From NCBI RefSeq assembly GCF_015356865.1, contig NZ_JAAFZA010000097.1, positions 1-36,671 on the forward strand: DNA of 36,671 nt, written 5' to 3'. The stretch's first letter is position 1. Every line of letters begins with the position of its first letter. Positions 1 to 7,631 of the stretch are shown piece by piece. The position numbers were made by a program, and so were the translations under genes. Below the pieces are notes generated by a model, which saw only the letters and a program-made list of their open reading frames with translations, was not told the DNA's origin and searched no databases. Source of the DNA: Catenulispora pinisilvae (GTDB lineage: Bacteria; Actinomycetota; Actinomycetes; Streptomycetales; Catenulisporaceae).

Positions 1-233
1 GACAAGCCGCCGCCTCCCGACCCGTCCACCCCGCCGGCCACCCCCACCGCCCCGGCGACCACCGCCAGCACGCTCAACGTGGCCCCGGCCACGGCGAACC
101 CGCGCCGCCGGCTCGCCGCCATCCCGTACGCGATCGCGCCGTCGGCCAGATTCGTGCGGTGTGTGGGTTCCGGCTCCTCGAAGAGCCGGCCGATCACGTC
201 GTGGACCGAGAGGTCCGAATCATCCGGTGTCAT
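1..233 (-). CDS. N-terminal part of a membrane protein downstream of the sigma factor (partial)
   Basis: The first 77 residues are visible; the gene continues beyond the left edge. It starts at an ATG (233-231) seven bases after the stop of the sigma gene, so the two are probably co-transcribed. The N-terminus is acidic (MTPDDSDLSVHDVIG), followed by a short cytoplasmic stretch with RRR and one hydrophobic segment at about residues 50-72 (Ala/Val/Gly-rich), then a Gly-rich turn. This shape (short cytoplasmic N-terminus, one membrane span, long extracytoplasmic part) is common for proteins encoded after SigE-family sigma genes in actinomycetes, some of which act as anti-sigma partners. No zinc-binding anti-sigma motif is visible, so the role is inferred from position only. 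Confidence 0.6.
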   Translation of the reverse strand, partial: MTPDDSDLSVHDVIGRLFEEPEPTHRTNLADGAIAYGMAASRRRGFAVAGATLSVLAVVAGAVGVAGGVDGSGGGGL

Positions 234-240
234 GTTCGCC

Positions 241-774
241 TCACCTGGTTTCTACGGAGTCGGGAAGCAAGGTCGCGAAGTCGCCCAGTCGTTCGCGCAG
301 CTGCGCCAGTCCGCGGGCGGACATGCTCTTCACCGTGCCGGTGCTGATCCCGAGCGCGGCCGCGGTCTGCTCGACGCTGTGGTCCTCCCAGTACCGCAGG
401 GCCACGATCGCCCGCGTGCGCGGGGCCAGCTCGGCCAGCGCGGCGAGGATGGTCAGCCGTACCGCGGCGTCGCCCTCGACGGCCGGCCGGTCGACCAGCG
501 CCTCCAGCGACGCCGCTTCGCGCTGCCACTTACGGCTGTCGAGAAAGCAGCGGTAGACCACGCGCCGGGCGTAGGCATCGGGCAGGTCCATCACCCGCAC
601 CCGATGCCAGGCCCGGAAGATCCGCTGGTACGCGGTTTGGACCAGGTCCTCGGCCAGATGCCAGTCGCCGCACAGCACATAGGCTGAGCGCCTCAGGTGG
701 CCCTGACTTCCCGTGACGAAGACCCGGAACTCCTCGTGGAGTTCCGGGCTGGTGCCTTTCCTGAGAGATCTCAC
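241..774 (-). CDS. SigE-family ECF RNA polymerase sigma factor
   Basis: A 177-residue extracytoplasmic-function sigma factor that would direct RNA polymerase to a small set of promoters. Region 2 is at about residues 20-85 (AEDLVQTAYQRIFRAW and the RVVYRCFLDSRKW stretch). Region 4 is at about 110-165, with a clear helix-turn-helix (SVEQTAAALGISTGTVKSM). Length and sequence style fit the actinobacterial SigE/TIGR02983 family. The start is GTG at 774; an in-frame start further downstream would cut region 2. Its partner gene follows after seven bases. A perfect 10-bp hairpin (723-748) lies about 26 bases into the coding sequence. The target promoters cannot be read from this window. Confidence 0.88.
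   Translation of the reverse strand: MRSLRKGTSPELHEEFRVFVTGSQGHLRRSAYVLCGDWHLAEDLVQTAYQRIFRAWHRVRVMDLPDAYARRVVYRCFLDSRKWQREAASLEALVDRPAVEGDAAVRLTILAALAELAPRTRAIVALRYWEDHSVEQTAAALGISTGTVKSMSARGLAQLRERLGDFATLLPDSVETR
723..748 (-). other. Strong hairpin just inside the sigma gene
   Basis: CCCGGAACTC (723-732) and GAGTTCCGGG (739-748) form a perfect 10-bp stem with a 6-base loop inside codons 9-18 of the ECF sigma gene. In mRNA it would sit directly downstream of the initiation region and could slow early translation. It may also be a by-product of encoding PELHEEFR in GC-rich codons. Confidence 0.45.
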
Positions 775-841
775 GCAGATATAACCGGGGTAGGCGGGTG
801 TTGGGTTCTAGGGGTTCTCCGTGCTTTCTTCACTGGGAGCT

Positions 842-2773
842 CTACATTTTTTCCAACGCCAGGTAGCGCAGGTACTCGTCGAGGTCGGTCGGGTTCCCGT
901 CGGTCCGCTCGCGCCCGGCGGGGCGGCTGCGCACCAGCCGGTCCCCCGCCGCCTGCGACAGCCATACCGCCTCGCCCCGGGTCAGGGCGGGCAGCGTCTT
1001 CTCGACGTCCTGGACGGTGCGGGCCGGCAGGTTCCCGTGCAGCGACCACGATTGCGACCCGCCCGCCGACACCTCGACCTCGGCTTGCGCCGCGACCAGC
1101 GCCGACAGCACGGCGGGCCCGGTGTCGGCCGGGACGTCCAGTTCGAAGGCGTGGCAGGGTTCGTACACCTCGGTCCCGGCTTCCGTCAGGGCCCGCATCA
1201 GCACGTACGGCGCCAGCTTCCGGAAGTCGCCGGCGACGCTGGTCACCGAGCAGAACCCGCTGCGCACCATCGTCACCACCACGTCCGTCACCGCCCAGCC
1301 GTCGAGCCCCTGCTCCAGCGTGCGCAGCACGGTCTCCTCGGTCGCGCGGTGGTAGACCGGCGGCAGCGCGCCGAGTTCGGTCTCGTAGCGGAACACCCGG
1401 CCGCTGCCCGGCGCGCCCGGCGTGACGCGAAACCCGAGCGTGGCACGGAACCGGGTGCTCGGGAAGTGGTTCATGTTCTCGCCGTACTCGCCGACCCCTA
1501 CGGGCCGCTCGATGTAGACGGTCCGGCTCGGCTCGAAGACGGCCTCGACGCCGTACACGTCGGCCAGGGTCGCCGCCACGACCTCCTTCTGGACCTCGCC
1601 GTAGAGCAGCACCGAACTCTCGCCGCCGGGCAGCGCACGGGTACGGATCAGCGGGTCCTGATCGGCCATCTCGACCAGGGCGGCGTGCAGCCGCGTCCGG
1701 TCGCCGTCCGCCGCCCGCACCACGGTCTCCAGGCTCGGTCGGGCGAAGTCGGCTGCGGTGTCGGTGCCAGCGGTGCCGGCGGTATCGGCGGCCTCTCCGG
1801 TGCCGAACCGGTCGCCGACCCGGATCCCGGGCAGCCCCCTGACCTTCGCGATGTCGCCGGGCCGGGCCTCGGCGGCGCCGGGGAGCCCGACGACCTCCAG
1901 GCCGGTGATGGTCCCGAATCCGGTGCGGTCCCGGGTGCGCAGCACGCCGTCGCGCAGGCGCACGTAGGCGGTCTTGTCCCCGGCCCGGCCGCGCTCGATC
2001 GCGAACACGGTCCCGCGGGTTTCGGCGCCGGCGTCGCCGGCGGCGTGCGGAAGCAGCTCTCGCACCCCGCCGACCAGTTCCGCGACGCCGACCCCGGTGA
2101 TCGCCGAGCCGAAGTACACGGGATACGCGTGGCCGAGGGCGGTCTGGCGGGCCAGGGCAGCGCGCAGTTCTCCCTCGTCGGGCAGGCGGTCCTCGACCAA
2201 CGCGGCCAGCACGGCTTCGTCATACTCGGCCAGCCGCTCGGCGTCGGACAGGTCCAGGTCCGAAGGCCGCACGCGCGCCGCCTTCGTCCCGACGCCCTCG
2301 ACCTCGCTCACGGCGATCGCGCCCGGCGTCAGCAGCCGGCGCACGTCGGCCAGGAGTCCGTCCTGCCGCGCGCCGACCCGGTCGACCTTGTTCACGAACA
2401 GCAGGGTCGGCACCCGCAGCCGGCGCAGCGTCTTCATCAGCCGCCGGGTGTGCGCCTGCACGCCCTCGACCGCCGACAGCACCAGCACGGCGCCGTCCAG
2501 CACCCCCAGCGCGCGCTCCACTTCGGCGACGAAGTCGGAGTGCCCGGGGGTGTCGATCAGGTTGACCCGCAGGTCGCCGACGCTGAAGGCGGCGACCGCG
2601 GTCTTGATGGTGATGCCGCGGCGGCGTTCGAGCTCGCCGCGGTCGGTCTGCGTGGTCCCGGCGTCCACGCTCCCGAGCCGGCCGATGGTCCCGGTCTCGA
2701 AGAGCAGGCGCTCGGTCAGGCTGGTCTTACCCGCGTCGACATGCGCGAGGATTCCGATGTTCACGGTGGGCAC
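842..2773 (-). CDS. TetM/OtrA-like ribosomal protection protein (EF-G-related GTPase)
   Basis: A translational GTPase of the tetracycline ribosomal-protection family, which binds the ribosome like EF-G and dislodges tetracycline. The G domain is at the N-terminus: P-loop AHVDAGKT, G3 DTPGHSDF and G4 NKVD are intact. EF-G-like domains II to V follow, and the total of about 640 residues matches TetM (639). Two GTG starts are plausible, 2773 and 2764. I chose 2773 because a GAGGA Shine-Dalgarno (2785-2789) lies 11 bases upstream; it is 20 bases from 2764. Neighbours show no transfer signs or resistance cassette, and base composition is native, so this looks like an intrinsic gene as in other actinomycetes. 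A candidate upstream ORF overlaps its start. Actual tetracycline resistance is not proven by sequence. Confidence 0.88.
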   Translation of the reverse strand: MPTVNIGILAHVDAGKTSLTERLLFETGTIGRLGSVDAGTTQTDRGELERRRGITIKTAVAAFSVGDLRVNLIDTPGHSDFVAEVERALGVLDGAVLVLSAVEGVQAHTRRLMKTLRRLRVPTLLFVNKVDRVGARQDGLLADVRRLLTPGAIAVSEVEGVGTKAARVRPSDLDLSDAERLAEYDEAVLAALVEDRLPDEGELRAALARQTALGHAYPVYFGSAITGVGVAELVGGVRELLPHAAGDAGAETRGTVFAIERGRAGDKTAYVRLRDGVLRTRDRTGFGTITGLEVVGLPGAAEARPGDIAKVRGLPGIRVGDRFGTGEAADTAGTAGTDTAADFARPSLETVVRAADGDRTRLHAALVEMADQDPLIRTRALPGGESSVLLYGEVQKEVVAATLADVYGVEAVFEPSRTVYIERPVGVGEYGENMNHFPSTRFRATLGFRVTPGAPGSGRVFRYETELGALPPVYHRATEETVLRTLEQGLDGWAVTDVVVTMVRSGFCSVTSVAGDFRKLAPYVLMRALTEAGTEVYEPCHAFELDVPADTGPAVLSALVAAQAEVEVSAGGSQSWSLHGNLPARTVQDVEKTLPALTRGEAVWLSQAAGDRLVRSRPAGRERTDGNPTDLDEYLRYLALEKM

Positions 2774-2837
2774 GGTTGGTTGCGTCCTCGAAAGCTCGAT
2801 CCAAATGGGAAACGGAGATTTCGAAGCGACGGCGCAT
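2727..2837 (-). CDS. Candidate leader ORF (36 codons) overlapping the ribosomal protection gene start
   Basis: An ORF with ATG at 2837, a purine-rich Shine-Dalgarno (GAGGAAGG, about 9 bases upstream) and a TAA stop at 2727, ending 46 bases inside the downstream gene in another frame. The product is very basic (begins MRRRFEISVSHLDRAF). Its first half uses unusually AT-rich codons for this genome, coinciding with an RNA stem (2819-2826 with 2786-2793) that covers the downstream Shine-Dalgarno. Ribosomes translating it would open the stem. This resembles leader-controlled resistance genes such as tet(M), but the peptide itself is unfamiliar to me. Confidence 0.45.
   Translation of the reverse strand: MRRRFEISVSHLDRAFEDATNRAHREHRNPRACRRG
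2785..2826 (-). promoter_or_regulatory. Stem covering the Shine-Dalgarno of the ribosomal protection gene
   Basis: On the transcribed strand CTTCGAAA (2826-2819) can pair with TTTCGAGG (2793-2786): eight pairs, one of them G-U. The second arm contains four of the five bases of the GAGGA Shine-Dalgarno (2785-2789) used for the start at 2773. The stem lies inside the candidate leader ORF, so its stability would depend on ribosome traffic there. Confidence 0.45.
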
Positions 2838-2950
2838 GCCCGTGCCCTTCCTCGCTCGACAACAGTCCCGACGTTACCGCCGAAGACTCGCAGCCGCCGG
2901 GCAGCGGTGCAACTGATTATTCGCGCACACGGGACCACCGGGGACACAAG

Positions 2951-2987
2951 GGGCTCCGGGCGGGCGGATCACGCCCGGCCGGAGCCC
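2951..2987 (-). terminator. Terminator hairpin after gpmA
   Basis: GGGCTCCGG (2951-2959) pairs with CCGGAGCCC (2979-2987), and inside it CGGGC (2961-2965) pairs with GCCCG (2973-2977). The 14 base pairs lie 25 bases beyond the gpmA stop codon. On the minus strand the stem is followed by CTTGTGTCC, a weak U-tract typical of GC-rich actinomycetes. Confidence 0.75.
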
Positions 2988-3011
2988 GCTTGAGGATCAG
3001 AGCCCTGAAAC

Positions 3012-3767
3012 CTACTTCTTGCCCTGGTTCTTGACCGCCTCGATCGACTCCGCCGCGGCCTTCGGGTCCAGGTACTCCCCGCCGGTCTTCGTCGGCCGCA
3101 GGTCGCCGTCCAGCGTGTAGAGCAGCGGGACGCCGGTGGGGATGTTCAGGGCGGCGATGTCCTCGTCCGAGATCCCGTCCAGGTGCTTCACCAGCGCGCG
3201 CAGCGAGTTGCCGTGCGCGGCCACCAGCACCGTGTCGCCGGCCCGCAGGTCCGGGACGATCGCGTCGTACCAGTACGGCAGCATGCGGCCGACGACGTCC
3301 TTCAGGCACTCGGTCCGCGGACGCAGTTCGGTCGGCAGACCGGCGTAGCGCGGGTCCTGGAACTGCGAGAACTTGTCGTCCGCGGCCAGCGGCGGCGGCG
3401 GGACGTCGTAGGACCGGCGCCACAGCATGAACTGGTCCTCGCCGAACTCCGCCAGCGTCGCGGCCTTGTCCTTGCCCTGGAGCGCGCCGTAGTGCCGCTC
3501 GTTCAGCCGCCAGCTGCGGCGCACCGGGATCCAGTGCCGGTCGGCGGCCTCCAGCGCGATGTTCGCGGTGCGGATCGCACGGCGCAGCACCGAGGTGTGG
3601 ACCACGTCCGGCAGCAGGTCGCGCTCGCGCAGCAGCTCGCCGCCGCGCACGGCCTCGGCCTCGCCCTTGGCGTTGAGATTGACGTCCACCCAACCGGTGA
3701 ACAGGTTCTTGGCGTTCCACTCGCTCTCGCCGTGGCGGAGCAGGATCAGGCGTGATTCGGCGGTCAT
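3012..3767 (-). CDS. gpmA: 2,3-bisphosphoglycerate-dependent phosphoglycerate mutase
   Basis: Interconverts 3- and 2-phosphoglycerate in glycolysis/gluconeogenesis. The protein has 251 residues, the normal length for the cofactor-dependent enzyme. The histidine phosphatase signature [10 protein letters not shown] starts at residue 9, with catalytic His12, followed by the [13 protein letters not shown] block. The second conserved block, [10 protein letters not shown] (about residues 186-195), carries the other catalytic His, and [19 protein letters not shown] is typical of GpmA. It starts at an ATG (3767) nine bases after the stop of the upstream YbjN gene, so co-transcription with ybjN and probably mshA is likely. 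A strong terminator follows. Confidence 0.97.
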   Translation of the reverse strand: MTAESRLILLRHGESEWNAKNLFTGWVDVNLNAKGEAEAVRGGELLRERDLLPDVVHTSVLRRAIRTANIALEAADRHWIPVRRSWRLNERHYGALQGKDKAATLAEFGEDQFMLWRRSYDVPPPPLAADDKFSQFQDPRYAGLPTELRPRTECLKDVVGRMLPYWYDAIVPDLRAGDTVLVAAHGNSLRALVKHLDGISDEDIAALNIPTGVPLLYTLDGDLRPTKTGGEYLDPKAAAESIEAVKNQGKK

Positions 3768-3776
3768 GGCGCCAGC

Positions 3777-4325
3777 CTACTTCGGGGCTTCCGGCCCCTT
3801 CTCGTCCCGGGTGTCCGGTGTCCGCTCGATGAGATGACGGAAGGCTGCGAGGTTCGCCAGCGACTCCCCGCGGGAGGTCCGCCACTGCCATTCGCGCCGG
3901 ATCGCGGAGGCGAAGCCCAGCTCCAGGAGCTGGTCGAAGGAGGAGTCGGAGGCCGCGACCGCCTCGCCGAGGAGCTGGTCCACGACCTCCGGGGTGATCA
4001 GGCCCAGCGGTAGCCGGCCGACCAGATACACGTCGCCGAGCCGGTCCAGGGCGAAGGCCAGCGAGCCGAGCCGGGTGTTGCGCTCCAGCAGCCAGCGGTA
4101 GACGCCCTCGTGGTTCTCGTCGGGCCGGCGGGCCACGAACGCGTTGAGCGAGAGCGTGTGGTCGCCGACCACCAGCGAGCACGTGGTCCACAGCTTGTGC
4201 TCGCCGGGGAGCTTCACGACGAACGTGCCGTCCTCGGGCCGCTCGTACTCCACTCCGGCGTCGGCCAGCGCGTCCAGCACCGCCGAACGCGCGGCGGCCT
4301 TGATGCCTTCTCGATCACCACCCAT
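3777..4325 (-). CDS. YbjN domain-containing protein
   Basis: A 182-residue cytosolic protein of the YbjN family (type III secretion chaperone-like fold), whose molecular role is not established. The family pattern is visible: an N-terminal helix, then a beta-rich core with WTTCSLVVGDHTLSLNAFVARRPDENHEGVYRWLLERN, then LGDVYLVGRLPLGLITPEVVDQLLGE. It sits between mshA and gpmA, all on the same strand, an arrangement found in many actinobacteria. It overlaps neither neighbour. The start ATG at 4325 is the only sensible one, preceding the GIKAAARSAVLDALADAGVEYE helix. The tail (DTRDEKGPEAPK) is polar and probably disordered. Confidence 0.88.
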   Translation of the reverse strand: MGGDREGIKAAARSAVLDALADAGVEYERPEDGTFVVKLPGEHKLWTTCSLVVGDHTLSLNAFVARRPDENHEGVYRWLLERNTRLGSLAFALDRLGDVYLVGRLPLGLITPEVVDQLLGEAVAASDSSFDQLLELGFASAIRREWQWRTSRGESLANLAAFRHLIERTPDTRDEKGPEAPK

Positions 4326-4343
4326 GGGACCGACCCTATTGCC

Positions 4344-4397
4344 GCGCTACCGGTCGCGCGCTACCGGTCCCGCACTAATGCCGCGCACTACTGACCC
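4344..4397. repeat. Degenerate ~14-bp tandem repeat across the mshA stop
   Basis: Two near-identical 14-mers, GCGCTACCGGTCGC (4344-4357) and GCGCTACCGGTCCC (4358-4371), are followed by two decayed copies (4372-4382 and 4383-4397). The last copy contains the mshA stop codon (4388-4390). The repeats fill most of the mshA-ybjN gap. Confidence 0.75.
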
Positions 4398-5671
4398 GCG
4401 CACAACTCGCGGTACCGGAACGCACGCAGGTCCTCTATAGAGCGGCTGTAGACGTCGGCGGTCGCAGCCGCAGTAGCGGACCAGCCGAAGCGAGCCGCGT
4501 GCTCGACGGCGTTCTCGCCGTAGTCGGCCAGCAGGTGCGGCGCGTCGAGCAGCCGGGCGACCGCGGTGGCGTAGTCCGCCGGATCGTGGCCGGTGACCAG
4601 GATCCCGGAGCGGCCGTCGGCCACGGCCGTGGCCAGGCCGCCGACCCGCGCGGCCACCACCGGCGTGCCGCAAGCCTGCGCCTCTATGGCGACCAGGCCG
4701 AAGGATTCGCTGTAGGACGGCACGACCGCGATGTCCGCGGCCCGGTACCAGTCGGCCAGCCGGGTCTGGTCCACCGGCTTCACGAACCGCACCACGTCCG
4801 CGATCCCCAGCCGGCGCGCCAGCCGGTGCAGGTGCGTGGGCTCGGCCAGCCCGGATCCGCTGGGCCCGCCGACCACGGCGACCACCAGCTTCTCCCGGCG
4901 CTCCGGGGACCGCGCGATCAGCTCGGCGGCGGCCCGCAGCAGCACGTCCGGGGCCTTCAGCGGCTGGATCCGGCCGACGAATACCAGCACCGAGGCGTCC
5001 GCCGGCAGCCCCAGCGACTCCCGGGCCGCCGCCTTGTCCCCCGGACGGAAGCGGTCCAGGTCCACGCCGGGGTTCACGGTCGACACCCGGTCCGGGTCGG
5101 CGTCGTACAGCCGCACCAGCTCCGAGGCCTCCTGGTCGGTGTTGGCGATGAGCCGGTCGGCGGCGTCCACCACCTGGTCCTCGCCGACCAGCCGGGCCGT
5201 GGGCTCCGGGTCGTCGCCGAGCGCCAGGGCGGCGTTCTTCACCTTGCCCAGGGTGTGCATGGAGTGGATCAGCGGGACGCCCCAGCGCTCCTTGGCCAGC
5301 CAGCCCACCTGGCCGGAGAGCCAGTAGTGGGAGTGGATCAGGTCGTAGTAGCCGGGCTCGTGCATCGCCTCGGTGCGCAGGACGCCGGAGGTGAAGGCGC
5401 ACAGCTGGCCCGGCAGGTCCTCCTTGGACAGGCCCTCGTAGGGGCCGGCCGTGACGTGTCTCACCAGGACGCCGGGGGCGAGGTCGACGGCCGGGGGCAG
5501 CGCGCCGGTGGTCGCCCGCGTGAAGATCTCCACCTCGATGCCGAGGTCGGCGAGCCGCCGCGAGAGCTCCACTATGTAGACGTTCATGCCGCCGGCGTCG
5601 CCGGTACCCGGCTGGTGCAGCGGGGAAGTGTGCACGGACAGCAGCGCCACACGCCTGGGCAGCGATTCCAA
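4388..5671 (-). CDS. mshA: D-inositol-3-phosphate glycosyltransferase (mycothiol step 1)
   Basis: Transfers N-acetylglucosamine from UDP-GlcNAc to 1L-myo-inositol 1-phosphate, the first step of mycothiol biosynthesis. The 427 residues cover both Rossmann halves of a GT4/GT-B enzyme. The MshA N-terminal signature [21 protein letters not shown] (split by the first strand) is present, as are [22 protein letters not shown] and the C-terminal nucleotide-sugar block [20 protein letters not shown] with its E-x7-E pair. The start is TTG at 5671, supported by an ideal AGGAGG (5681-5686) nine bases upstream. A second mycothiol gene, mshD, lies at 31496 in this window; the other two pathway genes are not here. 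Confidence 0.96.
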   Translation of the reverse strand: MESLPRRVALLSVHTSPLHQPGTGDAGGMNVYIVELSRRLADLGIEVEIFTRATTGALPPAVDLAPGVLVRHVTAGPYEGLSKEDLPGQLCAFTSGVLRTEAMHEPGYYDLIHSHYWLSGQVGWLAKERWGVPLIHSMHTLGKVKNAALALGDDPEPTARLVGEDQVVDAADRLIANTDQEASELVRLYDADPDRVSTVNPGVDLDRFRPGDKAAARESLGLPADASVLVFVGRIQPLKAPDVLLRAAAELIARSPERREKLVVAVVGGPSGSGLAEPTHLHRLARRLGIADVVRFVKPVDQTRLADWYRAADIAVVPSYSESFGLVAIEAQACGTPVVAARVGGLATAVADGRSGILVTGHDPADYATAVARLLDAPHLLADYGENAVEHAARFGWSATAAATADVYSRSIEDLRAFRYRELCAGQ

Positions 5672-5931
5672 GGCGTTTTACCTCCTACGTCGGGAATCCG
5701 GGGCACGGCTGTGTGGCCGACAACGATGCAACGGCGGGACCTCGGCGGCGCATTCCCGGCAAGCCCGGGGCCGGCGCCGGCGGGGCACCGGCCAGCCACC
5801 GATCGGGCCGGTATCGGTCCGATCATCCGATGACTTTACGGTGCATTGCCCGGATCGCCGCGCCGGTGACTGATCGGTGAGACGCGGGCCGCGTGCGGGC
5901 CGGACGTGGCCGGGACGCACGCTCGGAACCC

Positions 5932-5973
5932 AAGATCAGCGACTCAAGATCGGCGACCCGAGATCAGTGGCAC
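5932..5973. repeat. 14-bp tandem repeat, three copies
   Basis: AAGATCAGCGACTC (5932-5945), AAGATCGGCGACCC (5946-5959) and GAGATCAGTGGCAC (5960-5973) follow each other without spacers in the mshA-xre gap. The third copy is decayed. It sits directly next to the terminator-like hairpin at 5981-6031. Confidence 0.75.
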
Positions 5974-5980
5974 AAAAGGA

Positions 5981-6031
5981 CCCGGCCCCGTGCAGCCGTC
6001 CACGCGGGGACGCGAACGACACGGGGCCGGG
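5981..6031 (-). terminator. Large terminator-like hairpin with minus-strand T-tract
   Basis: CCCGGCCCCGTG (5981-5992) and CACGGGGCCGGG (6020-6031) form a perfect 12-bp stem, with a small inner GTCC/GGAC pair. Only on the minus strand is it followed by TCCTTTTGTG, so it points leftward. No gene on the minus strand lies upstream of it, so it may end an unannotated RNA or shield mshA from antisense transcription out of the xre promoter region. Confidence 0.6.
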
Positions 6032-6346
6032 CAGGCGCGCGGGTCTGCACTCGCACACCGCCGAGGGTCGGGCTCCCTCGGAGGGCTCTCAGAGTGGCAT
6101 GTCCGATGTCAAAGCCACATAAGAAAATTGACTACGCGTCGTAGTAGATACTCGAAGATCAGCGCCTTTACCCAGGCCACAGCCCTATTTGCGAGCGTAT
6201 GGCGCGAGGGTGGCGTGAGTCGATGTCTTTACATGGGACACCTCGGCGACCCATCCCACAGCGGCGTCAAGACGCGCGCTACCGGAAAACCGCCGTCAGC
6301 GATAAGCGAATCCCGCGCGTGCCCCGCATCACACCAGCAAGCATCC

Positions 6347-6378
6347 GCTTGCAATTGCAAGCACTCGCGTGCCACGCT
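6347..6378 (+). promoter_or_regulatory. Palindromic operator and leaderless promoter of the XRE regulator
   Basis: GCTTGCAATTGCAAGC (6347-6362) is a perfect 16-bp palindrome. Its left half supplies a -35-like TTGCAA (6349-6354), followed after 18 bases by CACGCT (6373-6378). Six bases later comes the ATG at 6385, so the transcript is probably leaderless. Binding of the encoded XRE protein here would block the -35 element, consistent with autoregulation. This is inference from position. Confidence 0.6.
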
Positions 6379-6384
6379 GAACGC

Positions 6385-6885
6385 ATGCCCCACAATCCCC
6401 TGGGAGCCCTCCCGATCGGGCCGCTCGGCGAGTACATCCGCGAGCAGCGCCGCAACGCGCAGTACTCCGTGCGGCAGTTGGCGCAGGCCGCGGGGGTGTC
6501 GAATCCCTACCTCAGCCAGATCGAGCGGGGGTTGCGTAAGCCCAGTGCGGAGATCTTGCAGCAGCTTGCGAAGGCGCTGCGGATTTCAGCCGAGACGCTG
6601 TATGTGCGGGCCGGGTTGTTGGACGGAGGCGCCGACGTCGATCCAGACGCGGCGACCGAGAAGGTGCGGGCCGCTGTCGCCGACGACCCGTGGCTCAGTG
6701 CGCGGCAGAAGCGTGCGCTGCTCGACATCTATGAGGCGTTCCGGTTGGAGAGCGCTCGGGATGCGGCGGCGCGGGATGCCCAGAACGGCAAGAACATCGA
6801 CGGCATCGACGGCATCGAAGACATCGACGACGAACACATCCGTGACATCCGTGGCTCGGCGGCGGCCGAGCCCACCGAGCAGTGA
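6385..6885 (+). CDS. XRE-family transcriptional regulator next to the HbhA-like gene
   Basis: A 166-residue DNA-binding protein. The XRE/Cro helix-turn-helix spans about residues 14-70 (LGEYIREQRRNAQYSVRQLA, then GVSNPYLSQIERGLRKPS and AKALRISAETLYVRAG). A mid-section with SARQKRALLDIYEAFR follows. The C-terminus is a low-complexity stretch of GIDGIEDIDDEHIRDIRG repeats, acidic and probably disordered. The start at 6385 is chosen because a promoter/palindrome lies directly upstream and longer frames would read through it. The order XRE - HbhA - DUF2516 matches Rv0474-Rv0475-Rv0476 of Mycobacterium tuberculosis, so it likely controls the operon it heads. Confidence 0.9.
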   Translation: MPHNPLGALPIGPLGEYIREQRRNAQYSVRQLAQAAGVSNPYLSQIERGLRKPSAEILQQLAKALRISAETLYVRAGLLDGGADVDPDAATEKVRAAVADDPWLSARQKRALLDIYEAFRLESARDAAARDAQNGKNIDGIDGIEDIDDEHIRDIRGSAAAEPTEQ

Positions 6886-6902
6886 ATCGAGAAGGAGCCC
6901 TC

Positions 6903-7610
6903 ATGAACCTGGTGGACAGTGCCCGCAAGACCGTGACGACCACCGTCACCAACCCCAAGCCGTTCTACTTCGCCGCCGGTGTCGGTGACGCCGCGGTGGC
7001 CGCGCTCAAGGACGCGCCGGCGCTGCTGACCGAGGCCGGGACGAAGGCCGGCGAGGTGGCGACCTCCGTGGCCGGCAAGGTCGCCGGGGTGGCCGAGAGC
7101 GTGCAGTCGAAGATCGCGCTGGGCCAGTTCCAGGACGACGCCAAGGCGCTGCGCGAGAAGATCTCCGAGCCGGACCTGCGCGCCGCCCGGGAGAAGGCCC
7201 AGACCCTGCTGCTGATGCAGGTCGGCCGGGCGTTGGAGGTCGCGGGCAAGGCCGTGGAGACCTACGACGGCTACTCCGAGCGCGGCAAGGCCGTCGTGGA
7301 CCGGGTGCTGGCCGGCCGGGCCACCGAGGTCGAGGTGGTCGCGGTGCAGGAGACCCGGGGTGCCGAGGCGGTGCGGGTCGAGTCGGTCGTGGTGATCGAG
7401 GACGAGGAGCCGAAGACCGCGGCCGCGCCGGCCGGCAAGCCGGCTGAGTCGGCCAAGTCCGAGGCCGCCGCCCCGAAGGCCGCCGCCGAGCAGCCGCCGG
7501 CCAAGGCCAAGACGACCGGCGGCAGCACCTCCGGCACCGGCACCGCCAAGAAGGCCGCGCCCCGCCGCACCGCCAACGGCAGCGCCGCGAAGAAGACCGG
7601 CGAGGCCTGA
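6903..7610 (+). CDS. HbhA-like coiled-coil protein with Lys/Ala-rich tail
   Basis: A 235-residue protein resembling heparin-binding hemagglutinin (HbhA) of mycobacteria. Residues 1-150 are largely amphipathic helix (AAVAALKDAPALLTEAGTKA, QFQDDAKALREKISEPDLR) with YDGYSERGKAVVDRVLAGRA, like the YNELVERGEAALERLR segment of HbhA. Residues 165-235 are an Ala/Lys/Pro-rich basic tail (KKAAPRRT, SAAKKTGEA) comparable to the heparin/DNA-binding tail. There is no signal peptide or membrane span. A good AAGGAG lies five bases before the ATG. In mycobacteria HbhA mediates adhesion and associates with lipid inclusions and envelope growth; a housekeeping envelope or nucleoid role is more likely in a soil actinomycete. 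Function is inferred. Confidence 0.8.
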   Translation: MNLVDSARKTVTTTVTNPKPFYFAAGVGDAAVAALKDAPALLTEAGTKAGEVATSVAGKVAGVAESVQSKIALGQFQDDAKALREKISEPDLRAAREKAQTLLLMQVGRALEVAGKAVETYDGYSERGKAVVDRVLAGRATEVEVVAVQETRGAEAVRVESVVVIEDEEPKTAAAPAGKPAESAKSEAAAPKAAAEQPPAKAKTTGGSTSGTGTAKKAAPRRTANGSAAKKTGEA

Positions 7611-7631
7611 ACACGGCGACCGCCAGTAGGC

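Larger units (their letters stand above)
5672..6346. other. Gene-free gap between mshA and the XRE regulator
   Basis: This divergent gap holds the mshA Shine-Dalgarno (5681-5686), the 14-bp repeats, the large hairpin at 5981-6031, a 7-bp hairpin CCGAGGG/CCCTCGG (6061-6081), and an inverted repeat ACTACG-CGT-CGTAGT (6131-6145) of operator type. On the minus strand a perfect TTGACA (6112-6107) occurs, but no good -10 hexamer sits at the right distance. I see no convincing protein-coding gene. Confidence 0.5.

Noticed and set aside
821..3034. A 737-codon plus-strand ORF opposite the ribosomal protection gene
   Set aside because: It is an antisense shadow produced by high GC content; the opposite strand encodes a complete GTPase with intact motifs.
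6107..6112. Perfect TTGACA on the minus strand in the mshA-xre gap as a promoter
   Set aside because: No acceptable -10 hexamer occurs 15-19 bases downstream, so it is mentioned only as context for the terminator-like hairpin.
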